From NCBI RefSeq assembly GCF_026213295.1, contig NC_079423.1:20098288-20162287 (forward strand): a stretch of DNA of 64,000 nt. Direction: 5' to 3'. The position numbers and the translations under genes are program-made. Positions 23,732 through 34,975 of this stretch are shown in pieces. The notes under the pieces are model-generated. The model was not told the DNA's origin and made no database searches. It saw only the letters and a program-made list of their open reading frames with translations. This DNA is from Gadus chalcogrammus (Eukaryota; Chordata; Actinopteri; Gadiformes; Gadidae). Every line of letters begins with the position of its first letter. Position 1 is the first letter of the stretch.

Positions 23732-24543
23732 CCAGTGTTCGAAATCGTTCCCTATCACGGATATAGTGCACTATCTAACTGATCACTGTTTTGATTGTTT
23801 GTTTGTTTTGTTTTGTCTTGTTTTTGTTTTATTTATTATGTTTATTTATTTATTTTTTCCACAATGTCTTGTTTTTTTAAACGATTTATGATGACTATAT
23901 GCTCTGTAAGGTGCCCTTGGGTGTCTTGAAAGGCGCCTCTAAATTAAATGTATTATTATTATTATTACTATATAGGATGCTCGCCATTTTGTAGTGGTGT
24001 TCTAATTTTCAGTGGTTAATTTCATGCAGTATATAGTGCACTTAAAATACCCCAAGTTTGAGTACATACGATGTACCCTACATGTTACTCCCGTATACCA
24101 CAATGCAATGCGGTCGTGTTTTTGCGGATGAGAAGAAGAAGCTGAATAACCGCGAAAACGAATACATTTAATGATGGAGTCTCCGGCTTTCGTATAGAAA
24201 TTACAACAATTTATTTGGGATTTAACATAGAAAATGTGACATTCAAAATTAATTAAAAAAAAATTGAACAAGGAAATGTAACATTCAACATCAATACAAC
24301 CTCCAGCTTTCCTCGTGAGTGCCCGGTTTGTTTACATGATGTGGGCGCATCTATCTGCGTCACACAAATACCCGGCGCATTTACTGACGCAAATGACATT
24401 TAGAAATGTTCAGGGTAGTGTTCGAATTCTCGTTTGTTCGTTCCCTATATAGTGCACTATATCATGAACACTATATAGGCCCTATATAGTGTATATTATA
24501 GGGAATAGTAAGTGAGTGTATGGGAACGATTTCGAACACAGCT
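23732..24543. mobile_element. MITE of the GTGTTCGAAATCG family
   Basis: Termini CCAGTGTTCGAAATCG and CGATTTCGAACACAGC. The interior shares TTTGTGTGACG-type and CCGCGAAAACGAATACATTT sequence with the copy at 20815-21379, in inverted order. TATAGTGCACTATAT boxes form inner hairpins. A retroposon tail (about 23777-23967) has inserted near the left end. Confidence 0.65.
23777..23967 (+). mobile_element. LINE/SINE 3' tail
   Basis: A T-rich stretch, then GTGCCCTTGGGTGTCTTGAA, AGGCGCCTCTAAATTAAATG and an (ATT)n tail. This is the usual 3' end of fish L2/CR1-like LINEs or SINEs that copy that tail. It interrupts the TATAGTGCACTA box of the MITE. Confidence 0.6.
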
Positions 24544-25097
24544 ACTAGTGTAATCAAAGAAGAGGACCTGGGGTCTCGTTTATAACCGTTGCGTAGGCCT
24601 ACGCACAAAACGGGGCTGAAAGTGGCGTACGTGACTTTCCACGCCAAGGTTGTTATCTATAAAAAACAACCTTGACGGGAGAATGTGCGCAGCCCTAAGC
24701 AAACTCTGACCCATGCGTACGCATGGTTTGGAGGAAAAGGAGAATTGGAGACACAGACGGTGTGGTGGTGAACTGAAGTCAGACTGAAGAAATTAGTGAA
24801 CGATTATGTTTTATCATCACCCTTCATAAGTTTAATTTCATTCATGCGTTAAATCTATGTAATCAGAATGATTTAAAGTCAACTGCGTTATTTCTCAGTT
24901 ATTAGCAGGGACGGCTGGTATACATGGGCTAACAGGGCTAAGCCCTCCCTACCTTTTACAGTAAAAATGAAAAAATATTATTATAAACCTTAGAACATAT
25001 TGTTTTAAATTTTGGTAGAACCTTAAGCAGCAACTGCACCAAAAAGTGACAGAAAAACCCTGGATATATGATATATCTTGGGTTTTTTCCTGTGAAT

Positions 25098-25395
25098 GGG
25101 CTAAATGTATTCAGCCCAAGCGGAGTAGCAAGCTTCCATTCAATTTTGATTGACAGGTATCGTGACACGCCCCCTTCATATGCTTCCCATTTGGGCTAAA
25201 GTCATTCAGCCCAAGCACAGTAGCGTAAGCGGCCATTACATTGTGATTGACCGGTGTCGTGACACGCCCCCATTTGGGCTAATTTCATTTAGCCCAAGCA
25301 CAGTAGCATAAGCTTCCATTGACGTTTGATTGACAGGTGCCCTGACACACCCCCTTCATATGCTTCCCATTTGGGCTAAATTAGTTTAGCCCAAA
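25098..25395 (+). repeat. Tandem repeat in hAT leader, three units
   Basis: About 95-110-bp units, each with GGGCTAA, TTCAGCCCAAGC and GACACGCCCCC blocks, upstream of the transposase. The position suggests a promoter or subterminal binding array, but that is inference. Confidence 0.7.
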
Positions 25396-25689
25396 GGCTG
25401 ACCTTGGACCTGCTAGCACATCAGCTACAGTACAGTGACCTTCAACCAATCACAGCACAGTAGCGCAAGTGCAGTATGGTGGGCGTTAGCATGAAAATGA
25501 ACGGAGTGGATTATTTAATTTCTAATCGGTTTTCTTTAATGTCTTTGGAGGAAAAATTGGAAGTGAAGAGATTGGGGACACATCATCCAAACGATGTACA
25601 TCACACCAATTAATTAAATGCTGACTAATTTATATACAATTTTATTATTACGCAGTGCATTACGGAATGCACTGCTTTTACTGAGTGCA

Positions 25690-26190
25690 GTCAGAATATG
25701 GCCGGTAATAGTGCATTTGTAAGCGGGTCAACAACGTTTCGTATCGAAACATTAAAAAAGCATATGTCTAAATAACCCAACATGACGTGACAAGTGTGTA
25801 GAGAAAGTGGCCCCTCTCCCAGCTGCATTTCAGCGACAGGCAGTAACAATAAGGTTCTCTAAGGAATCGGAAATGATCAATTTAATGTTCAATACAACAT
25901 TGCCAAAGAGGAGTTGCCATTATACCAAATTTAAATCCGAAATTATTCTCATGAAGGAAAATGGATTAAACGTCAACCCGACGTATAGCAATGAGATGGC
26001 ATGTGCACAATTCATAGCGATAATAGGCGACACCTTAAAGCAAAAGACAGCTGCTGACGTCGGAAACGCCACATAGATGTCCTTCATGATTGACGGCGAC
26101 ACAGACGTTTCTACCAAAGAGTATGTGATCGTCTACAGCCGCATTTTGCGCAAAGGGAGACCGGTCAACATTTTAATTGTTTAATAGGCC
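25690..26190 (+). pseudogene. hAT transposase, N-terminal part, broken
   Basis: Fragments in order: STTFRIETLKKHMSK (zinc-finger-like linker with stops), then HYTKFKSEIILMKENGLN and NEMACAQFIAIIGDTLKQKT, then after a stop MSFMIDGDTDVSTKEYVIVY and RKGRPVNILIV. The IDGDTD block holds the first catalytic Asp of hAT transposases in the ZNF862/KIAA1586-like branch. Two or more stops precede it, and everything downstream is displaced by a Rex3 copy, so no active enzyme can be made. Confidence 0.75.
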
Positions 26191-26287
26191 TACTTTAAGC
26201 ACAAAAAAAGTTTTTTTTGGCTTAATGGTTTAGTTCGAAATGTTCAATTTCAGTTCAGTGAATTACTTTAAACACCTTATTTTTTAT

Positions 26288-27001
26288 GCTAAATCTGAGG
26301 CCATGACTCTTAGCAGGAAACCGGTGGATTGCTTACTCCGGGTAGGAAATGAGTCCTTAGCCCAAGTGAAGGAGTTCAAGTACCTCAGGGTCTTGTTCGC
26401 GAGTGAGGGTACTATGGAGCGTGAGATTGGCCGGAGAATCGGAGCAGCGGGGGCGGTATTGCGTTCGCTTTACCGCACCGTTGTAACGAAAAGAGAGCTG
26501 AGCCGCAAGGCAAAGCTCTCGATCTACCGGTCGATCTTCGTTCCTATCCTCACCTATGGTCATGAGGGCTGGGTGATGACCGAAAGGACGAGATCGCGGG
26601 TACAAGCGGCCGAGATGAGTTTTCTCAGAAGGGTGGCTGGCGTCTCCCTTAGGGATAGGGTGAGAAGCTCAGCCATCCGTGAGGAACTCGGATTAGAGCC
26701 GCTGCTCCTTTACTTAGAAAGGAGTCAGCTGAGGTGGTTCGGGCATCTGGTAAGGATGCCCACTGGGCGCCTTCCTTGGGAGGTGTTTCAGGCACGTCCA
26801 GTGGGGAGGAGACCTCGGGGAAGACCCAGGACTAGGTGGAGAGATTATATCTCAACACTGGCCTGGGAACGCCTCGGGATCCCCCCGTCAGAGCTGGTCA
26901 ATGTGGCCCGGGAAAGGGAAGTCTGGGGCCCCCTGCTTGAGCTGCTCCCCCCGCGACCCGACCCCGGATAAGCGGATGAGGATGAGGATGAGGATGAGGA
27001 C
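26288..27001 (+). pseudogene. Rex3-like RTE retrotransposon, 3' part
   Basis: An open frame to 26971 encodes the C-terminal third of the RT protein: SEAMTLSRKPVDCLLRVGNE, then EFKYLRVLF, GRRIGAAGAVLRSLYRTVV, LTYGHEGWVMTER, AAEMSFLRRVAGVSLRDRV and a PPRPDPG end. A (GATGAG)n tail follows at once (26975-27001), as in Rex3 and other RTE elements with very short 3' UTRs. The catalytic core is missing through 5' truncation. It is inserted in the hAT element at 24906-27215. Confidence 0.85.
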
Positions 27002-27549
27002 CTTATTTTTCTTTTTATTTATAATTGTGCTTCAAATAAAGACACGCATTTCTCTACACCTTATTCTTGTTTAAAAATCATTCGCATTCTATGAAAGTTA
27101 TGAACAGAGATATAAAGGTGATCTCATGGAGTCTGGAGCCCTGTGAAGTAGGCCTATTGATAAATGTAATGCATTCGTTAGCCCACCCACCCAAAATCAC
27201 CACCAGCCGTCACTGGTTATTAGTCCAGAAACATCTCCCTAGAATCGAAAATTCTAAATCTAAATTCTCTATATTTAATCCCTTCACTCAATACTGTCCA
27301 CTCCTGGAGCGCAGGAGGAGGAGAGGACGGTGCATGGAATAAGGCATCTGTCCAACATGTGTCAATAACATAATATTTTTATGTGACACTGTAAACACAT
27401 GACAATTAAATCCCAAGTGTGGAAAACCAAGCCACATACTCCTCGTCATCACAATCGTTGTATTATTGTATGTTCCTCTTGATTCTTTTCATGATAAATC
27501 AGGCTTTAAAAAGGGGTTATGTTCAAGAACATTTTACGTGGGTGATTAC

Positions 27550-29326
27550 CAGTGTTGGGAGTAAAGGCCCATTCACACCCTACGATAAATACGGATACGG
27601 ACTGTTTCGTCTGGTCCCGGAGGTGTTTCGTCCGTCAATGGGTCCGTTGCCTCTGAGCTTACGAATCCGGAGTGCTCCGGGAGAAACGGAGCAATACCAC
27701 CGGAAATCGAGGCAGTAGTATAGAGTCAAAAGTCAGACCATTTGCGAAAATAGATAGTAATATAATATCTGATATGTATATAGATATTGTATTTATCGTA
27801 TTATACTTATCTTATACTATATACTTGACCTTTTTATTTTATTGTTCCCTTGCTTTGGCAATGATTTGTAACTGGTCATTTAACAGCATTTTGAGGAGAT
27901 AATCTGCGGGTTGGTGCTGGGTGTCACATGCCACTGCCGCCTAGGCCTACACTTTTTGCATTTTTTTTTGACGATTTCGGGTGACACAAAGCAAAATCAT
28001 CTCTACAGATGTCATGTTTGCGATTGTCGATGCCGTTAATTTGTGAAACGACAGTCACTGCCCTCTAGAGGATTTATTGCGTGACATCAATAACAACGCT
28101 GAAACCAGACGGAGGTATGAAGGGTAGTTCCAGAGGCAATGTTTGGGGCGGACGGACGAATTTCGTCCGGATCCGGAGGTATGAATCGGCCTTAACACGT
28201 TACAAAAGTAATGTGATTGCTGTAATGTATTACTTTTTGCTGTAACGCGGTAATGTAAGGCATTACAAAAAAATAAAGGTCATATTTTACTCGGTACAAA
28301 TCTCAGTAACGGGCGTTACAATGCATTTTTAAACCGAAATTAACTGGTGTGTTGTTTTTATACAAATTCGCCAACACCGCAACATTCGCATTCGCAGAGG
28401 AGAAAAAAACCCGCGCAAATGTTTACTTCATCTTACTGCTAGAGGATAAGATGACAGCAGCAGCAGAGTCAGACTCTACATTTGCGAGATGGGCATGCTA
28501 CAATTGAATCCAAAGCTGCGCTACTGGCTTCCGTTTCACTGCCCAAGTTAAAACTGCGCTGAGTGGTTGACGGGGGGGGGGGGGGCAGACCTATGGCTAT
28601 GGCCATAGCCATAATGTAGGTCTAGCTATGTCATTCATTATGCTATGAATTCTCTGTGATTGAAAGAAAATAAAGGGATAGAAATGTAAAAAGGGTTGTG
28701 TATCTTGTCATGACTTTTTTTTTTTTTTTACAATCTACAGTAGTAGGTGTAGAACGTTCCTACTGGTTGGTATGAGTCAAGGATCACACCGAGTTTAAAC
28801 GACTGCATTTAATCCAAGCGTTCAATAAACTGCGATACAAACAGTAAGTAAAAAAAGGGAACTATCCCGCCGGGCATTCTGATTGGATGAGGCCACACAG
28901 TACGGTGGCTCCGGTGGCTCGTAATTAACAAACTATAATCATTTAACCAAATGATCTACAGTAGGCTCTAGCTCTATTGATTTCAATAACTAAAAATACA
29001 GTATTTCTATTATAAAATGTATTGCACCATGAGCCATAACTGCGACCATTATATTGTACATTTGTTAGCCTTAAGCCTAGCTCTTTATGCCAACCACATC
29101 ACCTCCTGCTGTGTAATGAGCTGCATTGAACACATGAAGATCTATTGAGAACACCAAATCCATATTTCCTGTTATTTTGGTGAAAGTAATGCAAAAGTAA
29201 TGGAAAAGTAGTGTAACGCCTTACAATTCAAAGACAGTAATACTGTAATGTAACTAATTACTTTGAAATGACAGTAACAAGTAATAAATAATGCATAACG
29301 CTTTTGAAGTAACTTGCCCAACACTG
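27550..29326. mobile_element. hAT element, TSD GTGATTAC
   Basis: Termini CAGTGTTGGGAGTAA and TTGCCCAACACTG, with an exact 8-bp duplication at 27542-27549 and 29327-29334. Subterminal AAAAGTAATG/CATTACAAA motifs recur at both ends. No transposase is seen. A G-run lies at about 28570-28583. Inserted 91 bp upstream of the Harbinger transposase start; contains a MITE at its left tip. Confidence 0.9.
27565..28192. mobile_element. PIF/Harbinger-like MITE, TSD TAA
   Basis: Termini AGGCCCATTCACACC and GGTATGAATCGGCCT, flanked by TAA (27562-27564 and 28193-28195). CGGATCCGGA-like boxes are inverted near the ends. It split the hAT terminal motif, which reads continuously (GGGAGTAACACG) when the MITE is ignored. 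Confidence 0.85.
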
Positions 29327-29424
29327 GTGATTACAAACTGATTATCCAAGGTGTTCTCGGTCAGTCTTATTACCGTAACCGTATAAATACAGCGGTGAGC
29401 CCTGTGCGTAATGCTGCACCTTAC

Positions 29425-31212
29425 ATGGCACTGCTGGAGGACCATGCAAATGGCAGGTTTCGGAGGGAGAGGGTCTTCCGGGTAGACCCCGAAGCCGCCG
29501 CCATTCGCGCCATTTCGAATTTCAGCCGCCGCCAGCCAATAATTGTATAAGCCAAAATAAGCCGCCATTTGATCAACTTTGGCTGAGCCAGCTAGAATTA
29601 TTTGCATCAAGTAATAATTCCATCTCATAGTAGGGCTTTGACTCCGAATGTGAATGAAGTATTGATTAGACAGCGATTTATTAGAAACCTATTAAACCGT
29701 TGGATCACATAAGACCGGTAACCATAGCGACGCCGGTAAACAAACCTCGCAAAGCCCAATCCAGGTCTTACTGAAGGACTTTAATGGTCAAAATATTATT
29801 AATAAATATTCGAATATATTCGAATATTAATATTAATAAACAAACAAACTTCGAATATGATTTTTTGGGCAAAAGTGACACACACGAAAAATTTCAGCCA
29901 TTTGTGGCCATGAAAAATTTGGCGGCTGCAGCAGCCATTTAGGTTTTGGCTGAGCCGGCTAGCCAGCCAATAACTTCATCAGCCAGCCATTATTCTCAAA
30001 ACAAATGGCTTCGGGGTCTACTTCCGGGACTATAACGATTTATTGGCCCATGATGATGACTGGCAAATGAGCCATTTTAGGTTCCCTAGCTATGCTCTTG
30101 GATCTATGTGCTGAACTGGGTCCAGCATTGGAAAGGGCAACACATAGGAACCACGCTATCCTGGTGCAGACGCAGGTCCTCACCACTTTGGGGTTCCTGG
30201 CAACCGACTGTTTCCTACCGGAATTGGCAGACAGGTAAGTGTTTCATATAGCTACATCTTTATGTTTTCACATTTAAGCATAATTGGCTCAATATTTTTT
30301 TGTTTGTTTTCCACCCTGTAGATCCGCTATATCACAGCCATCCCTCAGTGCCGTAATGCCCAGCTATTTGAATGGCATCATACGTATGGGCAGTCGATAA
30401 GGTAGCCCTACACAGTGGAAGAACAGGCGGAGATTAAAAGGCAATTTGCATTAATGTCCGGTTTCCCAAACGTTATCGGCGCAATTGACTGCACTCATAT
30501 TGCTATACGGGCTCCATCTGAAAATGAGTTATTTTACGTCAACCAAAAGCACGTGCACACTATTAATGTTAAAGTTATATGTGATGCCCATATGATCTTA
30601 ACAAACATAGTGGCACGTTGGCCTGGTGCAACACATTATTCCTTTATTCTGACACACAGTAGTGTAGGGAACAGACTACAGGCAGGCGCGGGGCGGGATG
30701 GCTGGCTGCTAGGTGTGTTTTAAAGAGAGGGAAAATGTAACATTGTGGTTCTTGACATAACTAATGATTTTCTGCCTTGCAGGTGACAGTGGATACCCCC
30801 TGAGTCGCTGGCTCCTCAGCCCGGTTTTGAACGCGCACAACGCAGAGGAACATAGGTACAATGACGTCCATGCCCGTGCTCGGTCAGTGGTGGAGCGCGC
30901 CATCGGCCTCCTGAAGTCCCGGTGGCGTGCTCTGGATGCGTCGGGGGGAGGCTTTTATACCAGCCGGCCAAAGTGTGCCGCATTATAAGAGCCTGCGGCG
31001 TGCTGCAGAATTTGTCCCAGAGGAACGGCATCCATCTCCCCTCCGACCTCCCTCCCCCCGAGCTTGAGCCGGAGGGAGTACACGAGTACATGCTGATGTC
31101 ATGCGGCGTTTATGAAATAAGACAACTCAAGGTTCATTTTTTCACAGTATCTTTTAATATTGTCGCAATTTCCCTCGCCCGCATCATCGTCCTCCTCCCC
31201 ACCGACCGCTGA
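29425..31212 (+). pseudogene. Harbinger (HARBI1-like) DDE transposase, multi-exon, broken
   Basis: Starts MALLEDHANGRFRRERVFR, is split by a MITE (29483-30020), and resumes DYNDLLAHDDDWQ. The next exon reads ELGPALERATH and FLPELADR to a GTAAGT donor near 30234. Exon 3 holds SQPSLSAVMPSYLNGIIRMG, a stop or frameshift near 30400, then PNVIGAIDCTHIAI (first Asp). A 70-bp GT-AG intron (30713-30782) splits the LLGDSGYP block (Asp). VVERAIGLLKSRW (Glu) follows, then a frameshift near 30955. The conserved THDS block reads THYS. HARBI1-type transposases cut the element ends together with a Myb-like partner; this one is inactive. Confidence 0.85.
29483..30020. mobile_element. hAT MITE in Harbinger transposase, TSD CTTCCGGG
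   Basis: Perfect 14-bp termini TAGACCCCGAAGCC and GGCTTCGGGGTCTA, with an exact 8-bp duplication at 29475-29482 and 30021-30028. The interior is AT-rich, with AGCCGCC/GGCGGCT boxes. Ignoring it and one duplication gives continuous transposase codons (VFRDYND). Confidence 0.92.
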
Positions 31213-31377
31213 CTCTGGATGACGCACAAGCAAAATAGCTTGCACTATACATGATCAATAATATCAATCAAAATCTATAAAAAATAGAAATCAGCTTTAC
31301 TTTGTTCTTCTGTGTTGTCAGTGTTGTATTTCTGTCACCATATAGTTCTAAAACTGTTTAAGAAACTGTAATGCAAC

Positions 31378-31839
31378 CTAATGCCAACCAATCACATTGG
31401 GGAACCTGCAAACTGATACAACTACTGTGTAACATTCTGTGCTGGGAACACCACAGTCAGTTTCTCCTTCCCTTTTGGACACGATGCCACTCACGCTTGC
31501 GTTGCCAATTATGGATGCTACTTTTGTGTCAATTGGTGTTAGGTGGGTCCCCCCCCCCCCAGTTGCAGTCACGCTCTGGCGGCTTGAGGACAGCCTCAGC
31601 TTTGCATCCACCTGTAATTAACGATCTTCACTGTACGATCAATAACATTTGAGCAATAAATTATAAACATGTGCTGTGAGTGAGGAAATAAAAATATGTA
31701 CCTTTATGTCAAACCACTTCTTTTTTAATTCTGGGACTGTGCGCTCCATGCCACTGACAGAGTTCACTGCTGCAGCAACATGTTGCCACTCACTCTGCTT
31801 TTGGTTGTTAGTGATCCCAGTCCCGTGACCGCCAAACAA
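31378..31839 (-). pseudogene. Harbinger Myb/SANT-like (NAIF1-like) protein, truncated
   Basis: The minus strand reads FGGHGTGITNNQKQSEWQHV and ERTVPELKKKWFDIK, then a GTACAT splice-donor-like site. A second exon-like block follows (LTPIDTKVASIIGNASVSG, about 31440-31560). This matches the Myb/SANT-like accessory protein that binds Harbinger ends and helps import the transposase. It is convergent with the transposase. The first ~30 residues, present in copy 2, are deleted here, so it cannot start normally. Confidence 0.75.
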
Positions 31840-31874
31840 AACTACTTTTAAAGTGTGACGATCCCACGCACAGT

Positions 31875-34800
31875 TAGGCCTGTCGCGATATGCAATAAAT
31901 CAATTAATTGCGCAATAAATTAAAATGAGCGATAATTTTTTGCCGGCCGCAATAATTTCTATTCGCACTCTTTTTTTTAAATCATTGCTTCATTGGCTTA
32001 ATCTGAGAAGAAATCTATGCCATAAACAGAAATATTATAGGCCTTTATTACACGGGTCTTCTCAATGCCGTGGAACGCTCCGTTCACTTGCATAGATAGT
32101 AGTCCGGTAACTTGTCAACCCCAGCGTCTTCGGTTGCTAAGCAACGTCAACGTCTTTGGCAGACTATTTCTATGCTGATCAACACTACGAATGCTGCTAA
32201 CGAATAAATTGTAAAAAGACACACCATGTGAAGTTATTTTTTCGTCTTGGCAAGTAGCCTTGTAATAAGCGGGATGATGTATAGAACGTCGCCGGTCATA
32301 ATCTAAAATAAGCCCCTTCAGGGCGAAGCAAGACACCTCCGCTGCGAGTCGGTCGCCTGTTCGCCCTGTCGGGGCTTATTTTCCTGATAGTGACCAGCGT
32401 TCTATGCATTATATATATTTATATATATTATATATATTTAGCAGGGTAGGCCTAAGTAACAAATGTCGGGTTGAAATCGGGCTCCGGCTCATAATTACAG
32501 GGCACAACGAGTAAACCCCCTCGTCAAGTGTCAGTCACTTGTTGCATTGTCTGTGTGGGAGGCGGAGCCCTGGCGCAATCGTGTTTACATCCTTTTTATT
32601 TAGTGTTTCAATTTTATTTATTGTTTTTGGTGGTGTTTGGATTTTATTCAAGAGCATTTTTTGTTAATAATAGATTGAATGTAATAGAATGTTTTTGGTT
32701 GTTTTGTTAATTTATTCTGGATATTTTAAATGTCTTCCAGACGTCCAGTTCCAGTGTTCTTTAAAAATAAAGGTTTATTGATCTTCGAAAGGGTGTACTT
32801 TATCATTATATTAGTTGAAAAACGGCAATATTATCGCTTATCGCAATAATTTCTGGGGCAATTAATCGCCCAGAAAAATGTGTTATTGTGACAGGCCTAT
32901 TAGGCCTGTCGCGATATGCAATAAATTAATTAATTGCGCAATCAATTAAAATGAGCGATAATTTTTTGCCGGCCGCAATAATTTCTATTCGCACTCTTTT
33001 TTTTAAATCATTGCTTCATTGGCCTAATCTGAGAAGAAATCTATGCCATAAACAGAAATATTATAGGCCTTTATTACACGGGTCTTCTCAATGCCGTGGA
33101 ACGCTCCGTTCACTTGCATAGATAGTAGTCCGGTAACTTGTCAACCCCAGCGTCTTCGGTTGCTAAGCAACGTCAACGTCTTTGGCAGACTATTTCTATG
33201 CTGATCAACACTACGAATGCTGCTAACGAATAAATTGTAAAAAGACACACCATGTGAAGTTATTTTTTCGTCTTGGCAAGTAGCCTTGTAATAAGCGGGA
33301 TGATGTATAGAACGTCGCCGGTCATAATCTAAAATAAGCCCCTTCAGGGCGAAGCAAGACACCTCCGCTGCGAGTCGGTCGCCTGTTCGCCGTGTCGGGG
33401 CATATTTTCCTGATAGTGACCGGCGTTCTATGCATTATATATATTTATATATATTATATATATTTAGCAGGGTAGGACTAAGTAACAAATGTCGGGTTGA
33501 AATCGGGCTCCGGCTCATAATTACAGGGCACAACGAGTAAACCCCCTCGTCAAGTGTCAGTCACTTGTTGCATTGTCTGTGTGGGAGGCGGAGCCCTGGC
33601 GCAATCGTGTTTACATCCTTTTTATTTAGTGTTTCAATTTTATTTATTGTTTTTGGTGGTGTTTGGATTTTATTCAAGAGCATTTTTTGTTAATAATAGA
33701 TTGAATGTAATAGAATGTTTTTGGTTGTTTTGTTAATTTATTCTGGATATTTTAAATGTCTTCCAGACGTCCAGTTCCAGTGTTCTTTAAAAATAAAGGT
33801 TTATTGATCTTCGAAAGGGTGTACTTTATCATTATATTAGTTGAAAAACGGCAATATTATCGCTTATCGCAATAATTTCTGGGGCAATTAATCGCCCAGA
33901 AAAATGTGTTATTGTGACAGGCCTATTAGGCCTGTCGCGATATGCAATAAATTAATTAATTGCGCAATCAATTAAAATGAGCGATAATTTTTTGCCGGCC
34001 GCAATAATTTCTATTCGCACTCTTTTTTTTAAATCATTGCTTCATTGGCCTAATCTGAGAAGAAATCTATGCCATAAACAGAAATATTATAGGCCTTTAT
34101 TACACGGGTCTTCTCAATGCCGTGGAACGCTCCGTTCACTTGCATAGATAGTAGTCCGGTAACTTGTCAACCCCAGCGTCTTCGGTTGCTAAGCAACGTC
34201 AACGTCTTTGGCAGACTATTTCTATGCTGATCAACACTACGAATGCTGCTAACGAATAAATTGTAAAAAGACACACCATGTGAAGTTATTTTTTCGTCTT
34301 GGCAAGTAGCCTTGTAATAAGCGGGATGATGTATAGAACGTCGCCGGTCATAATCTAAAATAAGCCCCTTCAGGGCGAAGCAAGACACCTCCGCTGCGAG
34401 TCGGTCGCCTGTTCGCCGTGTCGGGGCTTATTTTCCTGATAGTGACCGGCGTTCTATGCATTATATATATTTATATATATTATATATATTTAGCAGGGTA
34501 GGCCTAAGTAACAAATGTCGGGTTGAAATCGGGCTCCGGCTCATAATTACAGGGCACAACGAGTAAACCCCCTCGTCAAGTGTCAGTCACTTGTTGCATT
34601 GTCCGTGTGGGAGGCGGAGCCCTGGCGCAATCGTGTTTACATCCTTTTTATTTAGTGTTTCAATTTTATTTATTGTTTTTGGTGGTGTTTGGATTTTATT
34701 CAAGAGCATTTTTTGTTAATAATAGATTGAATGTAATAGAATGTTTTTGGTTGTTTTGTTAATTTATTCTGGATATTTTAAATGTCTTCCAGACGTCCAG

Positions 34801-34951
34801 TTCCAGTGTTCTTTAAAAATAAAGGTTTATTGATCTTCGAAAGGGTGTACTTTATCATTATATTAGTTGAAAAACGGCAATATTATCGCTTATCGCAATA
34901 ATTTCTGGGGCAATTAATCGCCCAGAAAAATGTGTTATCGTGACAGGCCTA
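31875..34951. mobile_element. hAT element as head-to-tail trimer, TSD CGCACAGT
   Basis: Three 1,025-bp units (31875-32899, 32901-33925, 33927-34951), each bounded by TAGGCCTGTCGCGATA and GACAGGCCTA, are joined by a single T. The whole array is flanked once by CGCACAGT (31867-31874 and 34952-34959). Units differ at only about ten positions by eye. They are non-coding, with GCAATAA and TTAATTAATTGCGC boxes near the left end. It lies in the right terminal region of Harbinger copy 1. Confidence 0.92.
32281..32412. repeat. Hairpin module inside each trimer unit
   Basis: TATAGAACGTCGCCGGTCAT pairs imperfectly with ATAGTGACCAGCGTTCTATG, and AAAATAAGCCCC with GGGGCTTATTTT. It repeats 1,026 and 2,052 bp to the right. 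It is probably an older MITE captured before the amplification. Confidence 0.7.
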
Positions 34952-34975
34952 CGCACAGTTTTATAAATGAGACCC

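Larger units (their letters stand above)
24906..27215 (+). mobile_element. hAT transposon (ZNF862-like), TSD GTTATTAG
   Basis: Termini CAGGGACGGCTGGT and ACCAGCCGTCACTG, with an exact 8-bp duplication at 24898-24905 and 27216-27223. It contains a tandem-repeat leader, a broken transposase and a later Rex3 insertion. It lies near the left end of Harbinger copy 1. Confidence 0.9.

Noticed and set aside
32115..32336. A 73-codon minus-strand frame repeated three times
   Set aside because: It repeats only because the hAT unit is triplicated; no motif or splice context supports a protein.
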